A stretch of 64,000 bases of DNA from Pleodorina starrii (taxonomy: Eukaryota; Chlorophyta; Chlorophyceae; Chlamydomonadales; Volvocaceae). Position numbers and translations under genes: made by a program. Positions 24,554 through 37,258 of the stretch are shown one piece after another; position 1 is the stretch's first letter, and every line of letters starts with the position of its first letter. The stretch spans positions 211,001 to 275,000 of the forward strand of contig BRXU01000004.1 in NCBI GenBank assembly GCA_030267565.1, read 5' to 3'. Under the pieces are notes generated by a model. The model searched no databases, was not told the origin of the DNA, and was given only the letters and a program-made list of their open reading frames with translations.

Positions 24554-27500
24554 TTATACCCCTTTAGTCATCCTACGCCCGCGCAACAGCCTCGCTTTGG
24601 AGCACTTGCACTCACGCGAATTCCTGGCCCGCACACAGCAGCGCTTACCATCAATGCTGGACGTGACTGTGCCGGTGGTGCCCACAGGCCCGTTCATCGA
24701 CGACCGCAAATTGCCGGAGCCCGGCACGCCGCCGCCCGAGCGCGGGTCCTGCTGCTCCCAGTTCTTGTGCATGCTCACGCGCAGCGCAGCCGTGCGCTCA
24801 CGTGATGCGAGAGCCTTCTGCTTGTACAGGTTGGTGAGCGGGGTGCCCTTGCCCTCGCCCGAAGCGCTGCCCGGGGTCCCCCGGGGCGTGGTGGCGTCGG
24901 GCTGCATGTTCTCACCGCCGTGGTAGCCGAAGGCGCGGTCCCTTGACTCCGGTGACATCCCCGGGGAATACATGCGACCTGTCCTGGCGCCGACGCGCGG
25001 CGTCGGCGAACTCATGTTGCTGCGAGGACTGGCAGCAGCGGCGCCCATCGGCACCGGCGGCCGCAGCATGCGCGCGCTTGGGCTCTGGTTGGGCGAAGAA
25101 GCCAGGACTGCGTTGCGGTAGGGAAATGCGTCAGGCAGTGACGCGCCGCCAGCAGCTGCCTGACTTGACGGAGGTGCGCCCAGGACGGTAGGCCGTCTGC
25201 TGCTGGCAGCACCGGCCCCGCCGGCAGCGTCGGCAGCTGCAGCCGCCTGCGGGGCAGTCCCTGCCGCGCCCCGAGAGGACAGAGAGGTGTTGCTGCCCGA
25301 GTTGGAGCGCACTAGGACGAGGCCGGGTTCGGCGGGAACTCCCTCGGCGCCCGCGTTGGTCTGGGGAAGCGAGCAGGAGGATCGTAGAGACGAGGCCCAC
25401 GTCGTCGGTTGCCTGGCGGAGAGAGTCTGCGCTAGGGATGACCGCGCCCAGGGCCCCAGGGCCCCAGGCCCAGGACTAGCAGCCGCGGGGCGGCGAGCGG
25501 AAGTCGCTTGGGAGGGGCTGGGCGACCGAGCGACCAGTGCAATGGGGGGAACCACTGGAGGGCCCGAGGCGGCGATGACAGGTGCAGCTGGGAGGTGCGG
25601 AGAGAACGTGAAGCCCTGAGGCTGGATGGACACGCGGCAAAGAAAGGGCCAATGGCGGAAACAACGGCAAGTTTGTCAACGAGATGCCTGTCACGCACGC
25701 AGGCTTCATCGTGCATCACCGATTGGAGCGTCATTCGTATTCATCTCAAATTATAGGCATTACACGGCTTTACCACATGGGAGCGTGCGCAAGTTGAACC
25801 CCCCGTGCACGCGCACATATGTTTCCGTTTCGCAACTTGTACTGCCAGTTTTTCTCCAGCAATTGCGGGACGCGCTCACCTCCTCGGCCGGCTCTCGTGC
25901 AGACGAATCCGCCAGCGGCAGCTCAGCCGACCCTGCCCCGCCGACGCTGCTGTCGCTCCAGCCATTAGCGCCCTCCCGGCCGCGCCTAGGGTCGCCTCGG
26001 CCGCCTGCGCCAGCGGCCTTCACATCCGCGTCCGGAGAGTGCGCCGCGGACTGCGGCTGCGAAGGGAGCTTGTCCAGCCCGAGCATCCGGCGGTAGTCCT
26101 GGATCAGCTCCGCCCGAGTCTTGTTGCGTTTCTGGACCCTGCCCTGCCACTTCTGTCCGTCGATTGCCTTGCCCTTGAGGGCATCCTGCAAGTGCCACAG
26201 GGCAATCGTGCGGTTACACAGGGCAATCGTGCAGGCCTTGGCTGGGCAAGTGCAGTTCCTGCAGTCATGTTAAGACATGGCGCCGCAGCAGCCTGAGCTG
26301 CCACAGTTATACTCTTCACACGGATGGGCCTAAGAAAACGCGACAGTGCGCAATCTGGTGTAACCTCGGAACGCACTAGTGCAGCTGGTGATTGGATGGG
26401 GATCGCCGCACCAGACAAATTGCCAAAAACCCAGACAGTCAAAAGGCCAGCAGCCAACATTGCACACCAAACTAACCTTCAGCAGTTGCACCGTGAGCTT
26501 CTGATGCCGCGTTTGGGCGCCGGCGGCCAAATGCTTCAAGTTGATGTCATCAAGGACCGGAGCCTCGAGCGCCGCATCGGCGCTGCTGTTGCGCCTGGAG
26601 GCCGCGGGCCGGCGAGTGCCGCTGCCCTTGCCACGGCGGGTGTTGGCGGCCGAGTCCTCATCCGACACGAAGTCATCCGACGAGCTGTTGCCAGCAGGTG
26701 ACGGACGACGGCTGCTGTGCTTGGAACTCACGCCCGCAACCGGGATGCTAGAGAAGCGGCGACTGCATCGCGCGGCGCGGCCCCGAAGTGCAGGCGTGGC
26801 ATTTTTGGGGTCCCACTCGATGTCTCCGTCGCTCTCCTCGTCGTCCTCCTCGTCGCTGTACCCCTCCTCGGAGGACTCCTCGTCATCCTCCTGGTCCACG
26901 TCGTCATCATCAGCGCTGCCATCTCTCATGTGACCGACCGCTTCCTGAACAGCCTTCTTGCTGCCGCCGAAGACGGCCTCGGTCATGCTGTCGCTGTCCA
27001 CCTCCATCACACAGTAATCGTCAGAACCGCTGGCATTACGGCGCTGTTCCCGGGCGGCCCCGGAACCCGCCTCTTGGCGGCCCTGTGAACAAAACAACAA
27101 ACAGGCAATCGAGAGACGACGGAATCACTCTAGAATTCTTGCGGGGTAGAGTGTTACCCGCGTAATAAACATCCATCAAACAGACCGCTTGAAACTTCAA
27201 AACTTGCTACGGAGCCGCCGCACCTTGCCGTTCTGGGCCTGGCCATCGCTGTCGTCGCTATCCCGGTCGCGCTCAGGCGAGTAGCGCTGCGCCGAACCGC
27301 CCGGGGTCTCGAACGCCACCAAACGCAGGCGCGCCCCGGCTGGAACAGGAGACAGGAATTCCAAAGCCTGGGGGGTTGATGCGAAGAGTCATGCCATTGC
27401 AAGGCAATGAGTAGACAGCGTCTCCTCCGAAACAAGTACGGGACAGCAGAGGGAGATCAGCCCAGACAAAGTGGTTCAGAACTTGCCCGTGGGCCAACCA

Positions 27501-30500
27501 CACGCAGGCTTGCTGCCTTGGAGTATTGCAGCAAGTCTGAGGAAGAAGCAACCTGCGACTGGTTAACAACCAACCACGACATCTGTATCTCACATCTGCG
27601 CCGGCCATGCGCCCCGTTACCATCAGGCCTAGCCATAGCCATTACTTCTGCCTAGTTGCGGCCGACACAACGTCAACGCAACGCGGCTGACATATGCGCG
27701 CGGCATACTGACCTTGGCTGGTCCGTCTTGCGAGGTTTTGGGCGTGTCAGGAGACCCAGCGTCCTGCATCTCGACGTCGTCCGCTTGGGACCTCGGTGTG
27801 ACAACACTGAGTCGGTGCACGCTGGTTACTGCCTCCCCATCGCCACCGGCCGACCTGCTGGGGGCCCCCGACGCAGCTGGCGGCGTGTTATTGCGCACCA
27901 CGTGCAGCTCCTCCAGCACCGCGTCCACCTGAGAAGTGCAGTGCCAGCAGGAAGGAAATACGTCTGCGCCAGGGCAGCTACATGCAAGCCCAGTCGCCAA
28001 AGCAACCAATTGCTAGGTGTTGGTTGCACCGCTCGCACGTTTGCAATAAAACCTTTCCTTCGATCAGTATCGACCCAGAGCGCGGCATCGGCAAGCAACA
28101 AAGCTCATTCCCCAGGACCCATGCTCGCCTGCTTGTCGGTCTCGTCCTGCGTCGAGACCATGCTGTGGTGCGGCGCGGAGGCCACACGCGCCGCGGCGGC
28201 CTGCAGCGCCATGGCCAACTTGCGGTACTGCGCGCACTTCTTCTGGGCGCCGTCGAGCTGTACCCGCAGGACGTCGACCTCCTCCTGGTAGCGTACCATG
28301 TCGACTGTCAGCTCGGCGCCCAGGCTCCTGCAAGGGCCATGATGAGGAATGAGGAAGTGGTGACTGATGAGATCTCTTCAGGTGCTCAAGGGCAAACCGC
28401 AGTAGCCTGCGTCCTCTTCTGCCACCACGTGTGAGACACTGCGTAGCTGAACTTATAACAGTTCGGATCAGGATCCCCCCAGCATTGACTTGGCCACAGC
28501 AAGATCCTGATCTTACGCGTAGGCGCTCATGCCACTGACCAGCAACAAGGCAAATTTCCGTACAGGCTTACTTTGACTCGACGCTCATGCGGAACAGGAT
28601 GCGCAGCACCTCCCGGCACTCCGCGACGTTGCGAAGCCCAGCCCAGCGGCGTACGTCGAGCGCACCACCGCCACGCGACTCCTCCTCCGCCTTCTGTCGC
28701 TCCCAGTTATGCTGCATCTCCGTGATTTGATCGTTGTGAAGCGCGACCTAGCGACGGAAAAGGCGGAGATACACCGGAAGCGACGCGACGGCATGGATTG
28801 TCAAAACGCCGACAGGGGGCGAAGCATGACTGTTCAGAGCCAGCAGGCATATGACAACTCATTGTGTGCGAGAACGCACCTTCTCCTCCAACTCCTTCTT
28901 CTTCGCGAGCAGCTTCTCCCGCGCCTCCGGGCCGACGGCCGCGGCTGGCCCCAGGGCACCGGCCGAGGACGCTGCAGGGCTGAATGGCAGTGCGACGTTG
29001 CCGCAACCCGCCATGAAGAGCGGGCTAGCGGGCTGCATCTGGTCCAGGATTGTGAGCCGCTTCTCTAGCTCCTGCAGGGGTTCAGCCGTGATGCCATGTC
29101 AAATGCTCCACGTATCGGGGGGCGACATATAATGTCGCAAGCGAGGTACTTGGCTGTGCTATGCCGCGTAACACGATTAACAACGCCCCTTGTGGCAGAA
29201 CACGCATGCGGGCAGGGCCTCTACCAAGAGTGGCTTCGTTGGTGGTATGAACGGCTAGCCCTGCCTCCGTGCCCTGCGCGCACGGTGCTGCGCCATGGCA
29301 AGCTAGCGCAATTGAAAGCGGCGAGCCCCGCACCTTCAGCCTCTTCGTCGCCTCAGCGCGCTGCGCAAGCTCCCCGTCGATGACCTTGCGGAACTCGCAC
29401 GCCATGTTGCAGAGGTCCAATTCCCGCTGCAACCAATCGCGCCGGTCCTTGTCCGTCCGCAGCAGAGGCGCCTGCAGCAGGCACGATATGGTGGAATACA
29501 GCCTAGCCAGAAACACACACGCACACAACCAATCATTGGTGCCGAGGACAGAGCACGATACCTGCGCGTTGGGCTGGATCTCAATGTTTCCGCCCATGGC
29601 CTGCTGTGCTGCCACCGCAGCCGCCGCCTGTTGCTGCGACGTCACCGATGAACTGGCGGTCTTCCGCCGCTTCTCCTCCTCCAGCTCCTGGGGGGCATCA
29701 TGAGTTAAGAACACGTAAGCAACTACTTCGCCTGTACATGCCGTGTGGACGGATCCTTTCAGAGGGAATTCGCAGCTACGGGCAGGTATGCACTAGGTAG
29801 TGCCCATCTGCCACTGTGCCCCCAAGTTCCTACCTTGATGCGCTTCCGTGCGGCTGTGGCGTCCGAAATCTTCCGTTGCAGGACGGCCGACTGCTTCGCC
29901 TGCAGGTCCAGACAACCGAGAATGTAACAGCATTTGGGCGGTACAGACCCAGCAAGTGTGACGCCCCGCTGCAACCGTGCCCTCGCCCAACCCATTGGGG
30001 AACAGAGCTAGACGGCTTCCAACAAGCTGTCATGCAAGCCATCAAAATAAACGTCGAACACGGCGTTCCTTACCGCCATAGCCTGCAGGTGCTGGATCTG
30101 GGCGCGGTCCTTGCGGCTCTGCTTTCGCAGCTGCCCCATTTCCCGCTCGCGCTCATGCCGCCAGGCCTGGAACTGCTTGGCGTTGGCCTCGAGCTGCTTC
30201 TGGACGGCGACCTGTTCGCATCCAATGAACAAGGCGCTTCAGTTACGCCGTCGAGAAACTGGTATGCGCAAAGCGCGCAGCGTGCACACCGCTCCGTCAT
30301 CACCGGCAAGCGGGATGCGCAGCTCTGACACGAAGGGCTGGGTCCCTTGCGTACCTCGTGCAGTCGAGCGCGCTAGGCAAGCCACTGCACGACGCTCCCC
30401 ATTACTCACCTTCTGCTGCTTCAGCCGAAGAATGTCTGCGGAGAGGCGCCGGTGCGCGTCCTCGGTGCGCTGCTTGAGTTTCTGCATGGCGATGAAGTCG

Positions 30501-33500
30501 CGCTCCTTGCGCCGCAGCTGCAGAGGTCAAGGCAGAGCAAGCACTGGCGTTTACAGGGGCCTTTTAACGGTTTCGGCGTGGGTGCCGTAGAGCACGATCA
30601 GGACTGTGCATGCGCCCGCCCTCGCAAGCAGCTACGGTCAGGGACTGTACGGCCACGGGCGCGCGAGAGCAGCTCGCATCTAACCACCGCAGGGCTACGA
30701 GCGGAATTACACCTGGCACGTCACAGCGGATGCAGGGTCACATCGCGGTCAGTGTGTCCTACCTCTTTCAGACGGTCGTCGTATTGGTGGATGCGCTCCA
30801 TGTAGGTTGCTTCCAAGCGCTTGCGCTCCTCCTCGCTTGCAGCCGACGCCGCCGCCAGTTTCTGTTCCCGTGCAGGGCGCATTCAAATCAAACAGGGACA
30901 CCAGGCGTTGATAGGGAACAATTGGAGAGGGGCCGCGGAACACCTTGTTTAAGCCGTATGAGATTGGAGTGTGGCACGGGAAGCTAGATTCAGTGACTGG
31001 GCCGACAGTGCCCTTCTCCTGCCGCTCGCCCTCTCGGCGTCTGTCCAGGATCTCCCTTCTGCTAAACTCTCCAGGAGGTGGGTGCACCGTCCTAAAGCAT
31101 GCCCTGCAAAAGTTTCTATGGCACGGACCTCCACACGTTTCTATGGCAATCACGGACCTCCATGAGGGCCTTGCGTTCAGCGACGAGGGTGTCGCGCTGG
31201 GCCTCCAGGTCCGCGAGGACCCGGTCGTAGTGCTGCTTGAGCGCTGGCACGGAGCCGGTGTTCTTCATGAGCTCCACCATCTTGCGCTCCTTGGCCTCCA
31301 GCTGGCGCTGCAGCAACGCCACCTCCTTCTTCATCTTCTCCTGGTTAAGCCTACGCACACGCACGGAAGCCAGAAGTGTGATGTGCCATGTTCGCGCACA
31401 TGCGCAAAACACCGTATGTAGTCCCCAAAGGACAGCCACTGTCTCGCTTGACCGCTTCGCCCGCTTGACACCGCGCGACTGCACTCCGGCAACTGCGGCA
31501 CCTACGTGTGAGCCGCCAGCTCCGCCATGAAGTACTCCTCCTCGGCCGCCAGCTCGTTGTGCTGGTTCGCGTCGTCGTCCGCGTCGCCGTCGTCGGCAGC
31601 ACCATCAAGCCCGTGCGCGTCATCGAGCATCGAGGATGGCCCTGCGCAGCGAAGGCGAAAAAGAGGCTTCATGGGCGCCGCATGCCTTGCGGCGTCCTCA
31701 TACAAGGGTAGGGCTAAACAGGAAGGCTGCAGAAACACGGCCTCACCCTGAAGCATCGTACACAAGCCGACGTCGCCCGACACCCAGTTCCATGACCGCG
31801 AACAGACATGCCAATGCAACCCGTGCACACCTGGCGAGGGCGAGTCCATATCCCCAGGTGTCGACGCTCCCCCAGGCGTCCGCGGGTGCTCCGCGCCGTT
31901 AGCGCGCCGCCGCCTACGCGACAGGTGCAGCGGGAGGATGTGGCCCCCAAGTCCGTTCATGTGCCAAGCTTCTGGCTCGTTCGGCAGACAGCAGTGCGCG
32001 CACTCCGATAAATGCATCCGGTTCGCGGTGCATCTGAGGAACTTTGGAGGTAAGGCACGGTGCATCCAGCCCTAAAAAGAATTGCATACGCGCACATCTA
32101 CGGGTGCTGAGTAACAGAAGGCGTTACAAGCAGAGGCACCGACGCGCCGAAGCTGGCAACGGCAGGGAGTCCGAAGAGGCATCCATATCTTGCAACGCGA
32201 AAGGCATAACAACGACCTACATCATGCGAAAACTGTGCTGCTAGAAACGTACGTGAAGGGCATGTGCGCCGCCAGCGACTTCATGGACATCACCTCCGCC
32301 TCCAGCTCCGCAATCCGTGCCACGTAGCCCTTCACAATGTCCAGCCCCGGCAGCGGCAGCTCACTGTCCGAACCGCCTGCGCTGTCCTGCCGGCCCTTCG
32401 CAGCCGCCTGGTTCAGCTTCAAGAGGTCGCACTGCGCCTGAGCGGTGTGCCACTTGTCGGCTACAACCGACAGCTCCCGTCGAAGGTCCTCCTGCAAAAC
32501 AAGACATTGACAGGGGCAAGGACGATCATTCCATGTCACGGCATCGCATCGCGCAACTCATCCCCCCTGCTTTGGGCGGTACTTGCACGTAGTTGCACAC
32601 GACAGCAGACGATGCAGCCTTGATGGGATAGCCGGTGCACACAACCCAAACCCCCTGACGGTCGGCGCTGTATCGGACGGCACCCACCATCTCCATTTTC
32701 AGGCGCAAGTTGTCCGATTCCAGCGAGTTGTTTTCCTGCGTCAGCCGGTCCACCAAGCTCTCCAGCGCGCTGTTCCCGAGCCCGCTCGTCCCCATCGCGT
32801 CGACGCCGCCCTCGTTGCCCGTCGCTGCCATCGCGCGCCGCAGCGAGAGGTTCTCTGACTTCAGCTGTGCAATGGTATTCCGGAGGACCGCCAGCTGCGC
32901 CGCCACTGGGTCGCGGTTCACCACCGGCTTGTTGCGGATGTGCCTCGCGCGATCGGCGTACCTGCGCCGGAAACGTGCAAGTGCAAGGGCACCCAACGAC
33001 TTTGCCAGGCGCCTCTCGCCGTGTGACAGCAAGGGTTGTCTTATCACATTTCGTTGGACTGCACGCCTGTGCAATGAAATGCTCCCAAGTGGAGCCCCAT
33101 GCGATGACCACGAAGTGCCTTGTCGGCCGAAGCGAAACCCGCAAATGGGCGCCGCAGATGACGCCCGCACGTTTTTCATGTCCCAAGAGCCCTAAACCCA
33201 CACATTTTACCTGAGGGTGTTCAGGCTCTCCTCGAAGTTGCTATCCGCTGGACTCACGCACGCGATCATGACCGTGCGGCTGTTGCCACCCAGAGAGTCC
33301 TGTTGGGGCCGGCGCAGCGCCTTTCAGGAATATGCTTTAGCTACGGGACGCGGGGCGCCCTCATCTCGTACGAAAAACACCCTACCTTGCCTGAGCGCTC
33401 GTCCGCGGGCGGCAAGCCCCTTACTCTGTGCCTAACAGGGGCAATCGAGGACCAGCAAGCAAAGGCCGCACCTGCAGTAGCCGCGTAAGCTTCGAATCGC

Positions 33501-35008
33501 GGTACGGAACATGCTTGTGGTTGTCCACGATGGCATTGATGACGTTCCCCAGGGCTAGCAATCCGCGGTTGATGTGGATGCCCTCGCGCAGCCTTGCACC
33601 TGAGGCAGGAAAGACACCATCCAGTTTCGTAAATGTGTTACGGGCAACCCAAGCAACCTCTTGGACTATCGAGCACATCCCGAGTTATTATCACGAAAGT
33701 ATTACACGTGAGCACGTGGTGTGTCTTGTGTCGTTCCACGGCACGGAGAACCCATGTTCAAAGCCCTCATAACCAAGCGCCCTTGCGCGGCGCAGCGGCT
33801 TCGCACCTTCCGCCTTAGTCCGCTTGGCCCGCTCGCTGCCGGCCAGATCCACCAGGTGCATCTTTGCTCCCAGGAAATCCTCAACACCCTCCACCTCCTC
33901 GCCCGGCGTCTCGTCGTCGTCATCGCCGTCATCGTCGGCCCCTGCAATGGGCGACCGCTGCTAAATGATGTGCTAGTGCTTTACGGTACGGTACAAGCAG
34001 AGCCGACGCAAAAGTGCACTTCCTCTCAGCCCTGGCCCACCAAAGCACAGGACTACCGACCTTGCTCCCCCTGTGCCGCCGTTTGCTGCACCTGCCGCCG
34101 CTGCTCCATTGTAATTGTGAAGATGGCATGGCTGCGGCTACTGCGGTTGTTCATTGACGTCGAAGCTGTGGAGCGGCACAGAGTGCCCTGCTCCAGAACA
34201 TCCGCCATCTCCTCCCGCGTGCGAACCTCCCTCTCCACGGCGCCGTACAGCGATACATCGCCGTTTGGTGTCTCGCGTATGGTGACCGCAGGGCGGGGCC
34301 CAGTGCTGGCTGGCAGCAGCAGGTCCTTGACCTCTTCCTATGGGATGGGGTTTAACGCCGGGTTGGGTTTCGTGCGTGTGGCCCCTCTTGGTCGGCACCG
34401 ATAGGCAACAGCGGCATGTCCCGCGAAACTGTTGTGCTTTCTGGCCTTTCATTGCAAACTATACCAGGCTCCCAGGGAAAGGGGCTGTATCGCACCTTGT
34501 GGATCTCCACAAAGCTGACACGCACGGTCACGGCCCGGTCCCTGGCTGCGTCGATGCGGTTGAAGATGTCGTTGATGGTGTCGGGTATGACACCACGGCA
34601 CCGTGTCCCCGGCTTGTACTCGCTGCCCATGGTGAAAGTTTTTCCTGATCCAGTTTGGCCGTAGGCAAAGACCGTTGCGTTGTAACCTTTGAAGAGGCCG
34701 TCCACCAGCGGCGCAATGCACCGCGAGTAGAGCTGGTCTGGCGCTGTGCCCCCGTCGCCGAAGACATGATCGTACGTGAACGTGTGTTGACCAGTTAATA
34801 CCTAGAGTATTTAGGCAAGTTCAGAAGGACCTGGGAGGCGCCCAGCTCACGCAAAGCGACTGCTGGAACTTCCACCTACTTGCGGACAGCCCGGTGTCAC
34901 GGACACACATTGCCTGCAACCGTCCTCGACCTCTGACGCCACAAGAGGTCGAATTTTGACGGCGACGCAGACATTGCTCTCTTCCGGTGCCTGCGACAAT
35001 TCTGCCAT
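24554..35008 (-). CDS. Kinesin-4 family microtubule motor (chromokinesin/FRA1-like)
   Basis: Exons, high to low: 35008-34880, 34801-34496, 34337-34061, 33941-33807, 33599-33472, 33299-33211, 32961-32688, 32491-32253, 31913-31831, 31641-31506, 31350-31158, 30861-30763, 30517-30410, 30211-30074, 29899-29834, 29687-29562, 29471-29334, 29071-28880, 28747-28572, 28327-28129, 27928-27713, 27367-27224, 27082-26477, 26185-25880, 25621-24554. Total about 1,856 aa, phase kept throughout. The motor head is N-terminal: [11 protein letters not shown]-loop GQTGSGKT (aa 91-98); switch I SSRSH (211-215); switch II DLAGSE (269-274); then [15 protein letters not shown], typical of kinesin-4. An acidic insert (aa 239-257) precedes switch II. 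Long charged coiled-coil segments follow, then an Asp/Glu-rich and a Ser/Pro-rich tail. Family members move along microtubules in mitosis or in wall/flagellar transport. The last acceptor could be 25616, and a donor-like GGTAAGC at 24649-24643 leaves the true C-terminus uncertain. Confidence 0.92.
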
Positions 35009-37209
35009 GACACTAAGCCCCTCTCAAGACTAATGCACAGACCACCTAAACATAAGCGGACTGTGCAGAACTACGCTGTAGGTTGCATAGCGTAAGCTTT
35101 ATTAGAAAAGGTTTGTTCATGCAACCCAGGGGTGTTAGCCACAGTTACGGGGCCTTAAGCAGAAATATGGCCAAAGACAAAGCCTTCAGGGGCTACAGCC
35201 TAAGCCCAACTATCGTGACAAGATTGTGCTCTCTCCCGAAGACCGAGGAACTTCTCCTTTGGCGAGTTCCCTAAAGTGCGGTGCCGTACGTACGTTTAAA
35301 TTTCCCCAGGACTGTATGCTTAGACTCTTCCATTAGCAAGCCTGCATATTTCGACTCTTTCATTATCAAGCCAGCAGGACTGTTGTGACTCTGCTGCTGT
35401 CCCTGCCTATCAACTCCTTGGGACTATTGGCGTTAGCCGGCGAACTTCAGAGCCACCTCCAGGGCAAGACAGAAAGGGCAGTCGACCCCATTTCCACAAA
35501 ACTGGACAATCCCTGCACGGGAGCTTGCGAACAGGCTGCGACCTGCGAGCTCTCGGGATATGGCGGGAACCAACCGTCAGTGAAGTTTGAGAACACGTTT
35601 GTTCAAGTCAACGCCAAAACTGCACGATTAAATCCCTCGACACACGGTGGCCAACCCTAAGAGCAAGCAGTGCGAACTTTCACTAATGTATGACGGGCGT
35701 GGGACCGTGGTGCCGTACAGTCAGCCCAGTAAGCAGCCCCGACCTCCTCCCTGGGTGGGGCAGTACATCTTATATGTGTTGCTGTTGCCGCCTTTTGGGC
35801 TCGTTTACTTCGTTTGGGTTATCTCCCCCTCGCCCCCTGGCTGGGCGTAGGCCCCGGGATCCCAACCTTGCCTCCAGCGCAACCGACGTCGTAGGCCTGC
35901 CCGCCGCTCCATGCCGTGAAAAGCACAGCCCCTTGCAACAGCTTCCATTCTTCGGTTTCAGACAGCCTTCCTTGGTGCTGCTGTCCTAGTGCTGCTCCTA
36001 CTGCGGCACAGACCCTCTCCACAAGACGCGTTTCGTGCCGCAAGCCAAGAGCTGCACGGCGTTGACGTTGACGGCCCAGGCGGTCAGGAATCGCTTTGCA
36101 GTCGCCGCAAGCCGTACTTCCGCACAGTATCGTACGTCCGCACAGCCCCCCAGCAACTGCCAGGCTGCCCTGAAGAAGACTGGAAACCCCGCATTTCCCA
36201 GCCGCGAGCTCGCACGCGGCCATTCGAGCGACGGAATACCGGTACGGTGATGACCGCAGGGCTGTAACCAGCTGGCACCGACGGCAATCGAGCGGGAAAC
36301 TAGAAGCCCCCAGGCGCGGACTGCACCAAGCGACCTTCCTTTGGGTCCTTTGCAACCCATGTAAATCCATGCAGGGCAAACCAACAGCCAGACCCTGGCC
36401 AGGTCCGCACCCCCCCCCAAGCCAGACGCATGGCTGCCCGTGGACGGCGGCGATGTGCAAGCACGAGCACGAGAGTCTGCGCTGCAGTGTCCTGAGCCGA
36501 TCTGCGCTGCATGTGCGTCTCGCAACAGCCCATCCCCCGAATGGAAACGATGTGGGCCACTCCCACTTGCAACGCAACAAGCAAAGGCTGTCAGAATGGC
36601 CGCGAGCAACAGTGACAACCCCAACTCAGGTATCGTTTGTATACCCTCTAGCAGGAAGTACCGGTATTGCAGGGTCCGGGCTGGCTTGCGTCGCCCACCC
36701 AACAGGGCAAGCCCGCGGTCTGCAAGACTGCAACACTTCTCTCTTTAATGCTGCAGCGCAGATACCGTACAGACACCGATCCTCGGTGCGACGCGACGCC
36801 ATCGAAAAAGAGGCCGCACCTGGTGGGTCGCGCCTTTCCCTTACCCCCACCACCCCTCCTGACCGCTTTCCGCTCGCCCACTGGCCCGCTGGGACGACCC
36901 TTCGGAGGGTCCGGAGCCCGCCGTAACCGCCCGTAACAACGACAACAACAAGCGACCAGCCGGGCCGGCGCTCCCTTGCCAATCTTCCGTCCCGCGGGCG
37001 AAACCATTTCACAGTGGACCCAAAGTGGATCTAACTACCCAAGGCACAAACTACCGCAAGGAAACCATGGACTCGAGCCCACGCAGGTCTCTATAAGAAA
37101 ATTTCGTATCCTAACTGCCTAGAGTACAGCGAAGGGCGGGCACTGTAATGGCGGCATAGAAGCCCGACTGAGCCCAGTGGTGCAGCGCCCCGGGGCCGTC
37201 CCCTCCCGT

Positions 37210-37258
37210 TCGCTAACGCCGTCTCCGTCTCCGCTGCGGTATCTTCTTTTTACCCCTC
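37210..37258 (-). repeat. Dispersed motif 1 copy (spacer)
   Basis: Same order of blocks as the RAD54 intron copy: AAAAAGAAGATACCGCAGCG, GGAGACGG, CGTTAGCGAAC on the minus strand. Confidence 0.75.

Noticed and set aside
35819..36702. Long overlapping minus-strand frames upstream of the kinesin
   Set aside because: No motif, erratic composition and no consistent exon chain; GC-rich sequence gives such frames by chance.
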